A DNA stretch of 64,000 nucleotides from Mesorhizobium sp. B4-1-3 (GCF_006439355.1 NZ_VFTG01000021.1:46682-110681); one strand, 5' to 3'; positions 45,024 through 54,863 are shown, counted from the first letter of the stretch. Notes: generated by a model not told the origin, from the sequence alone. Numbers and translations: made by a program.

Positions 45024-46613
45024 TCAGGCGTTCAGCCAGCACTCGCAGAGCGCGTAGCCGTCCATCATCTCGCCATTGGGGTTCTTCACCCAGCCGCTGA
45101 CCTTCTTGGTGTTGGCGGCGTCGACGAACTGGTTGAAGAACGGCACGATCAGGCCGCCTTCGTCGCGCATCAGCATCGCCATGTCGCGGTAGATCGCCTT
45201 GCGCTTGGCCTGATCCAGCTCGGCGCGCGCCGTGTAGAGCATCTTGTCGAATTCGGGCCGCTTGAAGCGCGTGTCGTTCCAGTCGGCGGTCGACAGATAG
45301 CCGGTGGAATACATCTGCCCCTGGGTCGGCCGCCCGCCCCAGTAGGAGAGCGAGAAGGGCTGCTTGTTCCAGACTTCCGACCAATAACCGTCGCCGGGCT
45401 CGCGCTTGATCTCTATTTTGATGCCCGCCTTGGCACAGCTCTGCTGGTAGAGCTGGGCGGCGTCGACCGCGCCGGGGAAGGCGACATCCGAGGTGCGGAG
45501 CAGGATCGAGCCGCTATGGCCCGACTTCTTGTAGGCGGCAGCCGCCTTTTCCGGGTCGAACTTGCGCTGCTCAATGTCGGCGGAAAACAGCGGATAGGCT
45601 TCGTTGATCGGGAAGTCGTTGCCGACCGAGCCATAGCCGCGCAGGATCTTGTCCAGCATCTCCTCGCGGTCCATGGCGAGCTTCAGCGCCATCCTGAGGT
45701 CGTTGTTGTCGAAGGGCGCGGTGTCGCAGAACATGTTGAACGGGTAGTAGCCGCGCCCCGCAACGTTCTCGATCCTGACGCCCGGCATGCGCTTCACCAG
45801 ATCGACCACCTTGGGCTCGACGCGGTTGATGAGATGCACCTGGCCGCCCTGCAGCGCCGCAAGCCTGGCCGTAGGGTCGTTGATGACGACGATCTCGATC
45901 CGGTCGGCATGGCCGGCCTTGTCGCTGCGCCAGTAATTGGCGAAGCGCTCGCCGCCATGCTTTACGCCGGGCTGGTTGACGACGACCTTGTACGGGCCGG
46001 CGCTGATGCCGGCATTAGGGTTATCCTTGCCGCCACTCGGCTGGATGACGAGGTGGTAGTCGGCCATCAGATAGGGGAAGTCGGCATCGGCGTCGCCGAG
46101 CGTCACCACCACCTCCTTGCCGCTCGCCTTGATGGTCTTGATGTTCTTCAGAACGCCGAGCGCGCCGGATTTCGACTTCTCGTCGGCGTGGCGCTCGAGC
46201 GTCGCGACGACATCTTCCGCCGTCACCGTCTTGCCGTTGTGGAATTCGATGCCGCCGCGGATCTTCATCGTCCAGGTCTTGGCGTCGGCCGAGGCGCCGA
46301 TCTCCTCGGCGATCAGGTTCTCGACACCGCCGTCGGGCGTCAGCCGGACAAGGAATTCGCCCCACTGTTTGCAGAAATTGTAGGTCACCTGGCTGAGATT
46401 CAGCGCCGGGTCGAGGCTGTTGGTCGATTCACCGCCCTGCAGGCCGGCCCTGATGATGCCGCCCTTTACAGGGCTCGCGGCGAAAGCCTTGCCGGCAAGC
46501 GTCGTGGCCAGCGCCGCCGAGACGCCGAGTGCCGCCGCGCGGCCGAGGAAATCGCGCCGCGAGATCCTGCCCTTGCCGGCGAGTGCGGTGAGATGGTCGA
46601 GTTCCGTCTGCAT
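45024..46613 (-). CDS. Family 5 solute-binding protein, Tat-exported (copy 2)
   Basis: A 529-residue DppA-type periplasmic binding protein. A Tat signal is visible ('RISRRDFLGRAAALGV', then 'ALATTLAGKAFA'). The mature protein has the family 5 features 'MKIRGGIEFHNGKTVTAEDV' and 'NMFCDTAPFDNNDLRMALKL'. It is highly similar to 50325-51914 over its whole length. The ATG at 46613 (AGGGGGCAGGAC upstream) is chosen because the Tat signal starts there. It follows the ATPase gene by 122 bp. Confidence 0.92.
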   Translation of the reverse strand: MQTELDHLTALAGKGRISRRDFLGRAAALGVSAALATTLAGKAFAASPVKGGIIRAGLQGGESTNSLDPALNLSQVTYNFCKQWGEFLVRLTPDGGVENLIAEEIGASADAKTWTMKIRGGIEFHNGKTVTAEDVVATLERHADEKSKSGALGVLKNIKTIKASGKEVVVTLGDADADFPYLMADYHLVIQPSGGKDNPNAGISAGPYKVVVNQPGVKHGGERFANYWRSDKAGHADRIEIVVINDPTARLAALQGGQVHLINRVEPKVVDLVKRMPGVRIENVAGRGYYPFNMFCDTAPFDNNDLRMALKLAMDREEMLDKILRGYGSVGNDFPINEAYPLFSADIEQRKFDPEKAAAAYKKSGHSGSILLRTSDVAFPGAVDAAQLYQQSCAKAGIKIEIKREPGDGYWSEVWNKQPFSLSYWGGRPTQGQMYSTGYLSTADWNDTRFKRPEFDKMLYTARAELDQAKRKAIYRDMAMLMRDEGGLIVPFFNQFVDAANTKKVSGWVKNPNGEMMDGYALCECWLNA

Positions 46614-46735
46614 GTCCTGCCCCCTTTTTTCGTAGTTGATTTGGCTGCGAGCTCTACCTGCGCGCAGCCGATCTTTCCCTTTCCGCATTGCAGCCGCATG
46701 ACAGCGGCCGCGTTGGGAGCGGACTTTTTCGCAGG

Positions 46736-48391
46736 CTAATTGCCGGCGCTTTCCATGCGCCGCCCTTTGATCGCCTTCTCCAACCAGCCGATTTCCATTT
46801 CCGGCACGGAGGAGAGCAGCAGGTCCGTATAAGCGTCGAAAGGCGGCGTCAGCACCTTGCTCTTGGAGCCGTAGCGCACCACCTCGCCGCGATACATGAC
46901 CGCGATCGAATCGGCGATCGACTTAACCGTCGCCAGATCGTGGGTGATGAACAAATAGGCGACCTTTTCATGCTGCTGCAGGTCCAAGAGCAGCTTGAGG
47001 ATGCCGTGGGCGACCAGCGGGTCGAGCGCCGACGTCACCTCGTCGCAGATGATCAGCTTCGGCTTCGCCGCGAGTGAACGGGCGATGCAGACGCGCTGCT
47101 TCTGGCCGCCGGACAGCTCGGCCGGATAGCGGTCGACGAAACCCTTGCCCATCTCGATCTCATCGAGCAGCTCGGCGACACGCTTGTCGCGCTCGCGTCC
47201 CCTCATGCCGAAATAGAATTCCAGCGGCCGGCCTATGATGGTGCCCACCGTCTGGCGCGGGTTCATCGCCACGTCGGCCATCTGGTAGATCATCTGTAGC
47301 TGCCGCAGATCCTCCTTGGGCCGGTCGGCTAGCCTGTTGGCGAGCGGTCTGCCGTCGAAGGTGACGGTGCCTTCCGCGGGCGGCAACAGGCCGGTGATGG
47401 CGCGCGCCAGCGTCGACTTGCCGGAGCCGCTCTCGCCGACGACGGCCAGCGTCTGTGCCGGATAGATGTCGACGGAGACATTCTTCAACACCTTCACATG
47501 CCCACCGCCATAGGCGGCGGTCACATTCTTCACCGACAGGAAGGGCGTTGTGCCGGGCTGCTGTTCCTTGTGCTCGATCTCATGCACCGAAACCAGCGCG
47601 TTGGTGTATTCCTGGCGCGGCTCCTTGATGATCTGCCGCGTGCCGCCCCATTCGACCAGCCGGCCGTGGCGCAGGACCATGATCTCGTCCGAGACCTGGG
47701 CCACGACGGCAAGGTCATGCGTGATGTAGAGGGCCGCCACATGCGTGTCGCGGATGGCGTCCTTGATCGCCGCCAGCACGTCGATCTGCGTCGTCACGTC
47801 GAGCGCCGTGGTCGGCTCGTCGAAGACGATCAGGTCGGGCTCCGAGCAGAGCGCCATCGCCGTCATCACGCGCTGCAGCTGGCCGCCGGAGACCTGGTGC
47901 GGGTAGCGCTCGCCGATCGTTTCGGGATTGGGCAGGCTGAGCTTCTTGAACAGTGCGACGGCGCGTTTCTCGGCCTCGGCGCGGGTCGCGGTGCCGTGCA
48001 GCATGGCGGCCTCGACCACTTGGTCGATCAGCTTGTGCGCCGGATTGAAGGCGGCCGCCGCCGACTGCGCGACATAGCACACCTCGCGTCCGCGCAGCGC
48101 CCGAACGCCTTTCGGTCCGGCTTTCAGGATGTCGCGGCCGTTGAGGATGACCTCGCCGCCGGTGATGCGCACGCCGCCGCGGCCGTACGCCATGGACGAC
48201 AGGCCGATGGTCGATTTGCCCGCGCCGGATTCGCCGATGAGACCGAGCACCTTGCCCTTTTCAAGCGTCAGCGAAACGTCGTGGACGAGCGTGATCGTCT
48301 TCGGCGCTTCGCCCGGGGGATAGACCATCGCCTCGATGCGCAGATTGCGAATATCGAGGAGCTTGCCTGAATTTGCCTTGGTGTCGACCAT
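46736..48391 (-). CDS. Dipeptide-type ABC transporter ATPase, DppD-DppF fusion
   Basis: A 551-residue protein with two ABC domains. The first has Walker A 'GESGAGKST' and 'VSGGQLQRVMTA'; the second has Walker A 'GESGSGKST' and 'LSGGQKQRVCIARS'. Each has its own Walker B ('LIVFDEPTTALD', 'LIICDEVTSALD'). One gene replaces the usual two ATPase subunits. The ATG at 48391 overlaps the DppC-like stop (TGATG); a long upstream in-frame extension is shadow of the permease genes. Confidence 0.93.
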   Translation of the reverse strand: MVDTKANSGKLLDIRNLRIEAMVYPPGEAPKTITLVHDVSLTLEKGKVLGLIGESGAGKSTIGLSSMAYGRGGVRITGGEVILNGRDILKAGPKGVRALRGREVCYVAQSAAAAFNPAHKLIDQVVEAAMLHGTATRAEAEKRAVALFKKLSLPNPETIGERYPHQVSGGQLQRVMTAMALCSEPDLIVFDEPTTALDVTTQIDVLAAIKDAIRDTHVAALYITHDLAVVAQVSDEIMVLRHGRLVEWGGTRQIIKEPRQEYTNALVSVHEIEHKEQQPGTTPFLSVKNVTAAYGGGHVKVLKNVSVDIYPAQTLAVVGESGSGKSTLARAITGLLPPAEGTVTFDGRPLANRLADRPKEDLRQLQMIYQMADVAMNPRQTVGTIIGRPLEFYFGMRGRERDKRVAELLDEIEMGKGFVDRYPAELSGGQKQRVCIARSLAAKPKLIICDEVTSALDPLVAHGILKLLLDLQQHEKVAYLFITHDLATVKSIADSIAVMYRGEVVRYGSKSKVLTPPFDAYTDLLLSSVPEMEIGWLEKAIKGRRMESAGN

Positions 48392-49212
48392 CAGCCGCGC
48401 CCTCCCTTCAGGCTCGTCGTGCGGTTGAGCACCCAGTCGGCGACGAGGTTCACGGAGATCGCCAACACCGCGATCGCGGCCGCCGGGATCAGCGCCGCCG
48501 GAATGCCGAACACAATGCCGTCCTTGTTCTCCTTGACCATGCCGCCCCAATCCGAATCCGGCGGCTGCACGCCAAGGCCGAGGAAGGAGAGCGCCGACAG
48601 GAAGAGCACCGCGAAGATGAAGCGCACGCCGAGCTCCGCCACCAGCGGCGACAGCGCGTTGGGCAGGATCTCGCGGAAGATGATCCAGGCTTTCCCTTCG
48701 CCGCGCAGCTTCGCCGCCTCGACGAAGTCCATGACGTTGATGTCGACGGCGACGGCGCGCGACAGGCGATAGACGCGGGTGGAATCCAAAATGCCCATGA
48801 CCAGGATCAGTGTCAGCGTGTTCGTCGGCAGCACCGACAAGACGACGAGGCCGAAGATCAGCGTCGGGATCGACATCAGAAGGTCGACGAAACGTGACAG
48901 CAGCGTGTCGAACCAGCCGCCGAAGACAGCCGCCGTGAAACCGAGGATCGAGCCCAGCGAGAAGGACAGCGCCGTCGCCGCCACCGCGATCTCCATGGTG
49001 ATGCGCGCACCGTAGATCATGCGCGAGATAAGATCGCGGCCGAGATTGTCGGTCCCCAGCCAGTGCGCCGCCGACATCGGCTCCCAAACGTCGCCGACGA
49101 TCTCGCCATTGCCATGCGGCGCGACCCAGGGCGCGAAGATGGCGCAGAACGCGAAAGCGCCGGTCAGGATCAGCCCGATCCAGGCGGTGACTGGGATTTG
49201 TCGTAGCGCCAT
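48391..49212 (-). CDS. Dipeptide-type ABC transporter permease (DppC-like)
   Basis: A 273-residue permease with about six hydrophobic helices and the family 5 permease signature 'MDFVEAAKLRGEGKAWIIFR'. The N-terminal 'HWLGTDNLGRDLISRMIYGA' is typical of DppC/OppC proteins. It is coupled by overlap to the ATPase gene and follows the DppB-like gene by 52 bp. Confidence 0.92.
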   Translation of the reverse strand: MALRQIPVTAWIGLILTGAFAFCAIFAPWVAPHGNGEIVGDVWEPMSAAHWLGTDNLGRDLISRMIYGARITMEIAVAATALSFSLGSILGFTAAVFGGWFDTLLSRFVDLLMSIPTLIFGLVVLSVLPTNTLTLILVMGILDSTRVYRLSRAVAVDINVMDFVEAAKLRGEGKAWIIFREILPNALSPLVAELGVRFIFAVLFLSALSFLGLGVQPPDSDWGGMVKENKDGIVFGIPAALIPAAAIAVLAISVNLVADWVLNRTTSLKGGRG

Positions 49213-49264
49213 TCGCCTCAGTTCCCCTTCTCTTGCATCCGGCCCGTCATTTCGGATGCTCCCG

Positions 49265-50224
49265 TCACTTCGGATGCCGCAGCCGCGGATTGGCCACGAT
49301 GGCGGCGATGTCCGCGACGATGTTGAGCGTGATGTAGACCGCGGCGAAAATCAGGCCGACCGCCTGCACCACCGGTACGTCGCGTTTGGCGACATGGTCG
49401 ACTAGATATTGCCCCATGCCCGGATAGACGAAGATCACCTCCACCACCACGACGCCGACGATGAGATAGGCGAGGTTGAGCATGACGACGTTGACGACCG
49501 GCGCTATCGCGTTCGGGAAAGCATGCTTGCGGATGATATCGAAGGGTTTCAGCCCCTTGAGCTCGGCCGTCTCGATATAGGCCGACTGCATGACGTTGAG
49601 GATCGCCGCGCGCGTCATGCGCATCATATGGGCGAGCACCACCAGGGTGAGCGCAGTCGCCGGCAGCACTACGGCCTGCAGCCTTTCGAGAAAAGGCGTG
49701 GAGTCGTCCACCGTCGAGATGCTCGGGAAGATCTGCCAGTGCACGGCAAACACGAAGATCAGCACATAGCCGATGAAGAATTCCGGGAACGATGTCGAGG
49801 CCAGCGCCAGGCCGGAGATCAGCTTGTCGACGAAGCCGTTGCGATAGCGCACCGCGATCAGGCCGAGGATGATCGCCAGCGGCACGGCGACGATTGCCGC
49901 GCAGGCGGCCAAGAAAAGCGTGTTCTTCAGCCGGGTGCTGATCGAGGTAGCAATATCCAGCCCGCTCGACTGCGCCGTGCCGAAATCGCCATGCAGGATG
50001 CCCCAAAGCCAGTGCACGTAGCGCAGCCAGGCCGGGTCGTTGAGCCCGAGCTGCTCGCGCAGGTTCGCCAGCGCCTCCGGCGTAGCCGACTGGCCGAGGA
50101 TCGCCTGGGCGACGTCGCCCGGCAAGATCTGCGTGCCGGCGAAGATCAGCACGGAAACGGCCAAAAGAAGAACCAGGCCCAGCAAGACGCGCTGAGCGAC
50201 CAATCTCAGGATCGGAGACGACAT
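49265..50224 (-). CDS. Dipeptide-type ABC transporter permease (DppB-like)
   Basis: A 319-residue permease with an N-terminal helix 'LLGLVLLLAVSVLIFAGTQI' and the signature 'AYIETAELKGLKPFDIIRKH' of DppB/OppB. The ATG at 50224 is preceded by an intercistronic hairpin that separates it from the first binding-protein gene. Confidence 0.92.
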   Translation of the reverse strand: MSSPILRLVAQRVLLGLVLLLAVSVLIFAGTQILPGDVAQAILGQSATPEALANLREQLGLNDPAWLRYVHWLWGILHGDFGTAQSSGLDIATSISTRLKNTLFLAACAAIVAVPLAIILGLIAVRYRNGFVDKLISGLALASTSFPEFFIGYVLIFVFAVHWQIFPSISTVDDSTPFLERLQAVVLPATALTLVVLAHMMRMTRAAILNVMQSAYIETAELKGLKPFDIIRKHAFPNAIAPVVNVVMLNLAYLIVGVVVVEVIFVYPGMGQYLVDHVAKRDVPVVQAVGLIFAAVYITLNIVADIAAIVANPRLRHPK

Positions 50225-50285
50225 CGGCTACCCGCAATGGTGAAGAAGGGATGACACCCGCCTTTCGGGCGGGCCATGAAAGCCG

Positions 50286-50313
50286 GGAAGGGCCGGCTCG
50301 CGCCGGCCCTTCC
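50286..50313 (-). terminator. Strong hairpin after first binding-protein gene
   Basis: A perfect 12-bp stem GGAAGGGCCGGC / GCCGGCCCTTCC (50286-50297 and 50302-50313) with a TCGC loop, just downstream of the binding-protein stop on the minus strand. It lacks a clean T-run, so it is probably a partial terminator or stabiliser in front of the permease genes. Confidence 0.75.
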
Positions 50314-50324
50314 TTTGTCCTTCG

Positions 50325-51914
50325 TCAAGCCTGCAGCCAGCACTCGATCAGGGCGTGGCCGTTGCTGAGTTCCTGCGCCGGGTTGTCGACCCAGCCTTCG
50401 ACGCCCTTGCCGGTCGCATCGACGAACTGGTTGAAGAACGGCACGATCAGGCCGCCTTCGTCGCGCATGATCTCGCCCATGTCGCGATAGATCTTCTTGC
50501 GCTTGGCTTCGTCGAGCTCGCCGCGAGCCGTAAGCACCATCTTGTCGAAATCCGGGCGCTTCCAGCGAGTGTCGTTCCAGTCGGCGGTCGAGAGATAGGC
50601 GGTCGAATACATCTGGTCCTGGGTCGGGCGGCCGCCCCAATAGGAGAGCGAGAAAGGCTGCTTGTTCCAGACTTCCGTCCAGTAGCCGTCGCCCGGCTCG
50701 CGCTTGATCTCGATCTTGATACCGGCCTTGGCGCAGCTCTGCTGATAGAGCTGGGCTGCGTCCACGGCACCCGGGAAGGCGACGTCGGAGGTGCGCAGCA
50801 AAATCGAACCGCTATGGCCCGATTTCTTGTAAGCCGCGGCCGCCTTCTCAGGATCGAACTTGCGCTGCTCGAAATCGCCTGCGAACAGCGGATAGGCCTT
50901 GTTGACGGGCATGTCGTTGCCGACCTCGCCGTAGCCGCGCAGGATCTTGGTCAGCATCTCCTCGCGGTCCATGGCGAGCTTCAGCGCCATGCGGAGGTCG
51001 TTGTTGTCGAAGGGCGCGGTGTCGCAGAACATGTTGAAGGGATAGAAGCCGCGGCCCGAGGCGGCGCGGATGGTGACGCCGGGCAGCCGCTTGACCAGAT
51101 CGACGATCTTCGGCTCGACGCGGTTGATCATGTTCACCTGACCGCCCTGCAGAGCGGCCATGCGCGCCGTCGGATCGTTGACGACGACGATCTCGACCTG
51201 GTCGGCGTGGCCATATTTGTCGGCCTGCCAGTAATTGGCGAAGCGCTCGCCGCCATGCTTCACGCCGGGCTGGTTGACGGTGATCTTGTACGGGCCGGTG
51301 CCGATGCCGGCATCCGGCTTGTCCATGCCGCCATTCGGCTGGATGATCAGGTGGTAGTCCGCCATCAGGTAAGGCATGTCGGCGTTCGGGTCCTTCAGCG
51401 TGACCACGACATTGCCGCCATCGGCCTTGATGGTGTCGATGCTCTTCAGGACGCCGAGCGCGCCTGACTTCGACTTCTCGTCGCTGTGGCGCTTCAGCGT
51501 CGCCACCACGTCGTCCGGCGTCACTTCCTTGCCATTGTGGAACTGGACGCCCTTGCGGATCTTCATCGTCCAGGTCTTGGCGTCCTTGGAGCTGCCGATC
51601 TCCTCGGCGATGAGATATTCGACGCCGCCGCCCGGCGCCAGTTCGACCAGCGTCTCGCCCCAGCATTTGCCGAAGGCGAACGGAACCTGACTGAGGAAGG
51701 TCGCCGGATCGAGGCTGTTGGTGGATTCACCACCCTGCAGGCCAGCCTTCAGCGTGCCGCCCTTGACCGGGCCGGCAGCGCGCACGGCGCGGGAGAGCAG
51801 CGAGTTGGCGAAGGTGGCCGTGACGCCAAGCGCGGCGGCGCGACCGAGAAAGTCGCGACGGCTGAGTTTTCCGGCCGCGACTCGCCGGCTGAGATAGTCA
51901 AGTTCGTTGGACAT
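50325..51914 (-). CDS. Family 5 solute-binding protein, Tat-exported (copy 1)
   Basis: A 529-residue DppA-type binding protein with a Tat signal ('KLSRRDFLGRAAALGVTATF'). It is the first gene of the operon. Long identical stretches are shared with 45024-46613, such as 'DNNDLRMALKLAMDREEML' and 'SCAKAGIKIEIKREPGDGYW'. The differences cluster in the N-terminal third and at the C-terminus, so ligand preference may differ slightly. The ligand is unknown. Confidence 0.92.
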   Translation of the reverse strand: MSNELDYLSRRVAAGKLSRRDFLGRAAALGVTATFANSLLSRAVRAAGPVKGGTLKAGLQGGESTNSLDPATFLSQVPFAFGKCWGETLVELAPGGGVEYLIAEEIGSSKDAKTWTMKIRKGVQFHNGKEVTPDDVVATLKRHSDEKSKSGALGVLKSIDTIKADGGNVVVTLKDPNADMPYLMADYHLIIQPNGGMDKPDAGIGTGPYKITVNQPGVKHGGERFANYWQADKYGHADQVEIVVVNDPTARMAALQGGQVNMINRVEPKIVDLVKRLPGVTIRAASGRGFYPFNMFCDTAPFDNNDLRMALKLAMDREEMLTKILRGYGEVGNDMPVNKAYPLFAGDFEQRKFDPEKAAAAYKKSGHSGSILLRTSDVAFPGAVDAAQLYQQSCAKAGIKIEIKREPGDGYWTEVWNKQPFSLSYWGGRPTQDQMYSTAYLSTADWNDTRWKRPDFDKMVLTARGELDEAKRKKIYRDMGEIMRDEGGLIVPFFNQFVDATGKGVEGWVDNPAQELSNGHALIECWLQA

Positions 51915-52062
51915 TTATGGTTCCTCACTCTGGATATCCGACCTTAGGGTCGTTTCTTGCTATTGGAGGAGATAATGACCGTAAGGGAAAGCGGCAGGCA
52001 AGACCGAATGCGACATACGGTGGCGTAAATCGCACGTCGCATTTGGCCCAATCTGCCCTGGC

Positions 52063-54057
52063 TCAAACCAGGGCGCGGGGAATCGCCTGCTGGAAGCCGC
52101 GCTCGAAGACCAGTTTTTCACCCTCATAGGCTTCGATTCTGGCGCTGACGATGAAGTTTGCGGCGTCCGATCGCATCTCGGCAAAAGTTTCGGTCCGCAC
52201 CGACCATCCATTGCGCGACAATGTCTGCGTCCAATGCGTCGCTCCGGTGGCCGACAGCGGATCGTCGGGATGGATCGCCCATGTCTCGCGCACGATGCTG
52301 CCATTGACCAGACCGTGGTCGAGGTCGCGCACCGCGCCGAAATCGTCAACTATGGAAAGCGTGACCAGCCCGGTCTTCTCATCGCGGTCGACATGGCGTT
52401 CGGAGTTCGCCGGCCGGATCGTCTCGGTCGCCCAGGGAGTCGCGCCTTCCGGCTCAGGAAACGAAACCTCATTGCCTTTCGCCAGCGGGCGCAGCGGCAA
52501 TTGCAGCGTCGCCTGCGCCAGATCGAGCCGCACCGGCTCCGGCGAGGGCCAGATCATCGGCCAGTAGGCGGTGGAAACGGCGACGCGCAATTTGTGGCCG
52601 GCCGGCACCCGGTAGGCGCACTGGTCGAGCACCACGCGCGCCGACACCGTCTCGCCCGGAACAAGCGCTTGCGGGAATTCATGCGAGTTGCGGTGCGTGA
52701 GATTGAGTACGCCATAGGAGATCAGCTCCGACGCGCCGTCGGGATGCACGTCGCAAAGCCGCACCGCCAGGTTGGCCTGGGGTCGGTCGGAGGCAAGCCG
52801 GACTTCGAGTTCCGGCGCCCCGACGATGTCGATCGCCTCGCCGAGTTCGGGCTGGTCGAAGCACACCGACAGCGCGTCGTCGGAGCGCTGGTCGCCCGGC
52901 AGTTCCGGCCCGAAGGTGAAGGGAAAATACTCGCCGCCGGCAAGTCCGCAGGTCTGCGGTGAAGCCACGAGCGAGGGCTTGGCGCCCGCCGGAATGAGTT
53001 CGGTCGCCTCAACCTTGATGTTGGCCGACGGCCATTCCCGCTCCGCCACCCAGCGGCCCGGCCGTTCCGGGTGCCAGCGCGCCGGCCGCACGCTGTCCAT
53101 CACATAGGCGCGGTAGGCCGGATCGGCCTCGACTCCGGTCGCAGCACCCTTCAGCCAGCGGTCCCACCAGCGGAGCGCCTCCTGCAGGAAGCCGATGGCC
53201 GGCTTGGGTCCGGCGTAGTGCGGGTATTTGTGGATCCAGGGGCCGACGATGCCTTTGACCGGCGACTGGATGCCGGTGACGAGATTGGAGATCGTGTTGC
53301 GGTAGCCGTCATGCCAGCCGCCGATCGACAGCACGGCGGCTTTCACCGCGGAAAAATCCTCACAGATCGAGCCACGTTTCCAATAGGCGTCCCGATGCTG
53401 GTGGCTGAGCCACAGCGGCAACAGGAAAGACTGGTTCTCCAGCCGGCTCAGCCACAAATCCCGCCAGCGATTGCCGCCGGCGATCGCCGGATCCGGCGGC
53501 CGCGACGAATAGGACAGCATCGTCGAGGCCCAGCCGAAATTTTCCAAAAGCAGGCAGCCGCCCTTGTAGTGGATGTCGTCGGCATAGCGGTCGACGGTCG
53601 AGCAGAGGCTGATCACGGCCTTCAGCGCCGGCGGCTGCTTCGCCGCCACCTGCAGGCAGTTGAAGCCCCCCCAGGAAATGCCCATCATGCCGACATTGCC
53701 GTTGCACCAGGGCTGGGCCGCCGCCCAGGCAATGACGTCGCAGGCGTCCTGCAATTCCTGCTCGGAATATTCGTCGTCCATCAGCCCTTCGGAATCGCCA
53801 TTGCCGCGCATGTCGACGCGGATCGAGGCATAGCCGTGCCCGGCGAAATAGGGATGGGTGAGCTGATCGCGAAAAATGGTGCCGTCGCGCTTGCGGTAGG
53901 GCAGGTGCTCGAGGATCGCGGGCACGGGATTGTCGGCGGCATCCTCGGGCATCCAGATGCGCGCCGACAGCCGGCAGCCATCCGGCATGACGATGCCCAT
54001 GTCGGGAAATTCGACGACTTTGCGAGGGAATTCGGTGACGGTTTTCATGGAGCGCAT
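52063..54057 (-). CDS. CocE/NonD-family acyl hydrolase (S15 fold)
   Basis: A 664-residue cytoplasmic hydrolase. Residues about 15-290 form the alpha/beta hydrolase domain with Ser128 in 'GISWGGF' and 'GGWHDGYRNT' near the acid/His region; the C-terminal beta-jelly-roll ends about residue 560. The rest resembles the cocaine esterase / X-Pro dipeptidyl-peptidase group. It could process peptides or acyl amides imported by the neighbouring transporter. The start is uncertain: ATGs at 54057 and 54048 are both possible and 54057 has GGAG closer to ideal spacing. Confidence 0.82.
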   Translation of the reverse strand: MRSMKTVTEFPRKVVEFPDMGIVMPDGCRLSARIWMPEDAADNPVPAILEHLPYRKRDGTIFRDQLTHPYFAGHGYASIRVDMRGNGDSEGLMDDEYSEQELQDACDVIAWAAAQPWCNGNVGMMGISWGGFNCLQVAAKQPPALKAVISLCSTVDRYADDIHYKGGCLLLENFGWASTMLSYSSRPPDPAIAGGNRWRDLWLSRLENQSFLLPLWLSHQHRDAYWKRGSICEDFSAVKAAVLSIGGWHDGYRNTISNLVTGIQSPVKGIVGPWIHKYPHYAGPKPAIGFLQEALRWWDRWLKGAATGVEADPAYRAYVMDSVRPARWHPERPGRWVAEREWPSANIKVEATELIPAGAKPSLVASPQTCGLAGGEYFPFTFGPELPGDQRSDDALSVCFDQPELGEAIDIVGAPELEVRLASDRPQANLAVRLCDVHPDGASELISYGVLNLTHRNSHEFPQALVPGETVSARVVLDQCAYRVPAGHKLRVAVSTAYWPMIWPSPEPVRLDLAQATLQLPLRPLAKGNEVSFPEPEGATPWATETIRPANSERHVDRDEKTGLVTLSIVDDFGAVRDLDHGLVNGSIVRETWAIHPDDPLSATGATHWTQTLSRNGWSVRTETFAEMRSDAANFIVSARIEAYEGEKLVFERGFQQAIPRALV

Positions 54058-54127
54058 AACGCTCCGCAGCGCGACGACTTTCAATCGCCATTCGCGACTG
54101 GAGCATCAAAAAATGCGACCTTGGCTG

Positions 54128-54550
54128 TTAGCGCAATTCGTCCAGCAGTTCGGGGTGTTTTTCGAGCAACGTCATCAGCTGAATGGTCGGGCCGCTTGGC
54201 TCGATCAGGCCCCGCTCATATTTGTCGAAGGCATTCTCGCCGACCTTGAACAGGGAACCCGCCTCGCGTTGCGACAGCTTGAGCTTCGTGCGCATGCGCC
54301 GAATGGTTTCCGGCGCTGGCACGCCATCGATCTTTTCCTTGAGAATACGCAGGGCGGCATCAACGGCAGCCATATCCTCCCCGACATGCATGCCGTCTCC
54401 GTCCGAAGCCGAAGCCGGATAGTAGCCCGGCAGGTCGACAACCATGCTCTCGCCTTTGTAGGTCACGGTGAACGGCCGCACCCCGCGCGTCAGGATATCT
54501 CCGGTTTCGGGAGAGATCATGGTTTCGCTGGTTTCTCTTGCCATGGTCAT
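54128..54550 (-). CDS. mqsA: MqsA-family antitoxin lacking zinc-finger cysteines
   Basis: A 140-residue protein. The C-terminal HTH ('MRTKLKLSQREAGSLFKVGE', 'NAFDKYERG', 'STIQLMTLL'-like 'TIQLMTLLEKHPELLDELR') closely matches E. coli MqsA ('NAFSRYEKG', 'KHPELLNEIR'). The N-terminal domain of MqsA normally has two CxxC zinc motifs; here those positions are filled by other residues, so it binds no zinc in the known way. The ATG at 54550 has AGGAG upstream and overlaps the mqsR stop by 4 nt (ATGA). Confidence 0.82.
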   Translation of the reverse strand: MTMARETSETMISPETGDILTRGVRPFTVTYKGESMVVDLPGYYPASASDGDGMHVGEDMAAVDAALRILKEKIDGVPAPETIRRMRTKLKLSQREAGSLFKVGENAFDKYERGLIEPSGPTIQLMTLLEKHPELLDELR

Positions 54551-54854
54551 TTCTCCTTGAATGCCATGACTGTGAACTCGGTCACGACATCGGCCTGGAA
54601 TTTTCACATAGAGAAGCAGGTCGCGCGCCGGCACATGATAGACATCCTGCCAGACGCGGTGATCGGCGAAGGTTGTCATCGATTTCACGAACATCTTCCG
54701 CGTCATGCCGCCGATCACCTCGACAATGCCGGCGCGATCGAAACCAAGGCCGACCGCGTCACGCAGAGCTGACGTAGTGATGGGCTAATGTATCGGCAGA
54801 TCCAACCGTCGCCTTGATCGCACCAAGATCGTAAGTGGGTCTGCGTTTCTCCAC
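54547..54854 (-). pseudogene. mqsR: MqsR toxin gene with two single-base insertions
   Basis: Three frames on the minus strand joined give an MqsR-like toxin of about 101 residues. From a GTG at 54854: 'EKRRPTYDLGAIKATVGSAD'. After an extra base at 54782-54784: 'ITTSALRDAVGLGFDRAG' and 'MFVKSMTTFADHRVWQDVYH' (E. coli has FYKSMTTYSDHTIWQDVYR). After another extra base at 54597-54598: 'QADVVTEFTVMAFKEK' and the stop, which overlaps mqsA as in intact operons. The span of 308 nt is two over a multiple of three. It is a broken toxin or a locus with two sequencing errors. Confidence 0.85.
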
Positions 54855-54863
54855 AATCCAATA

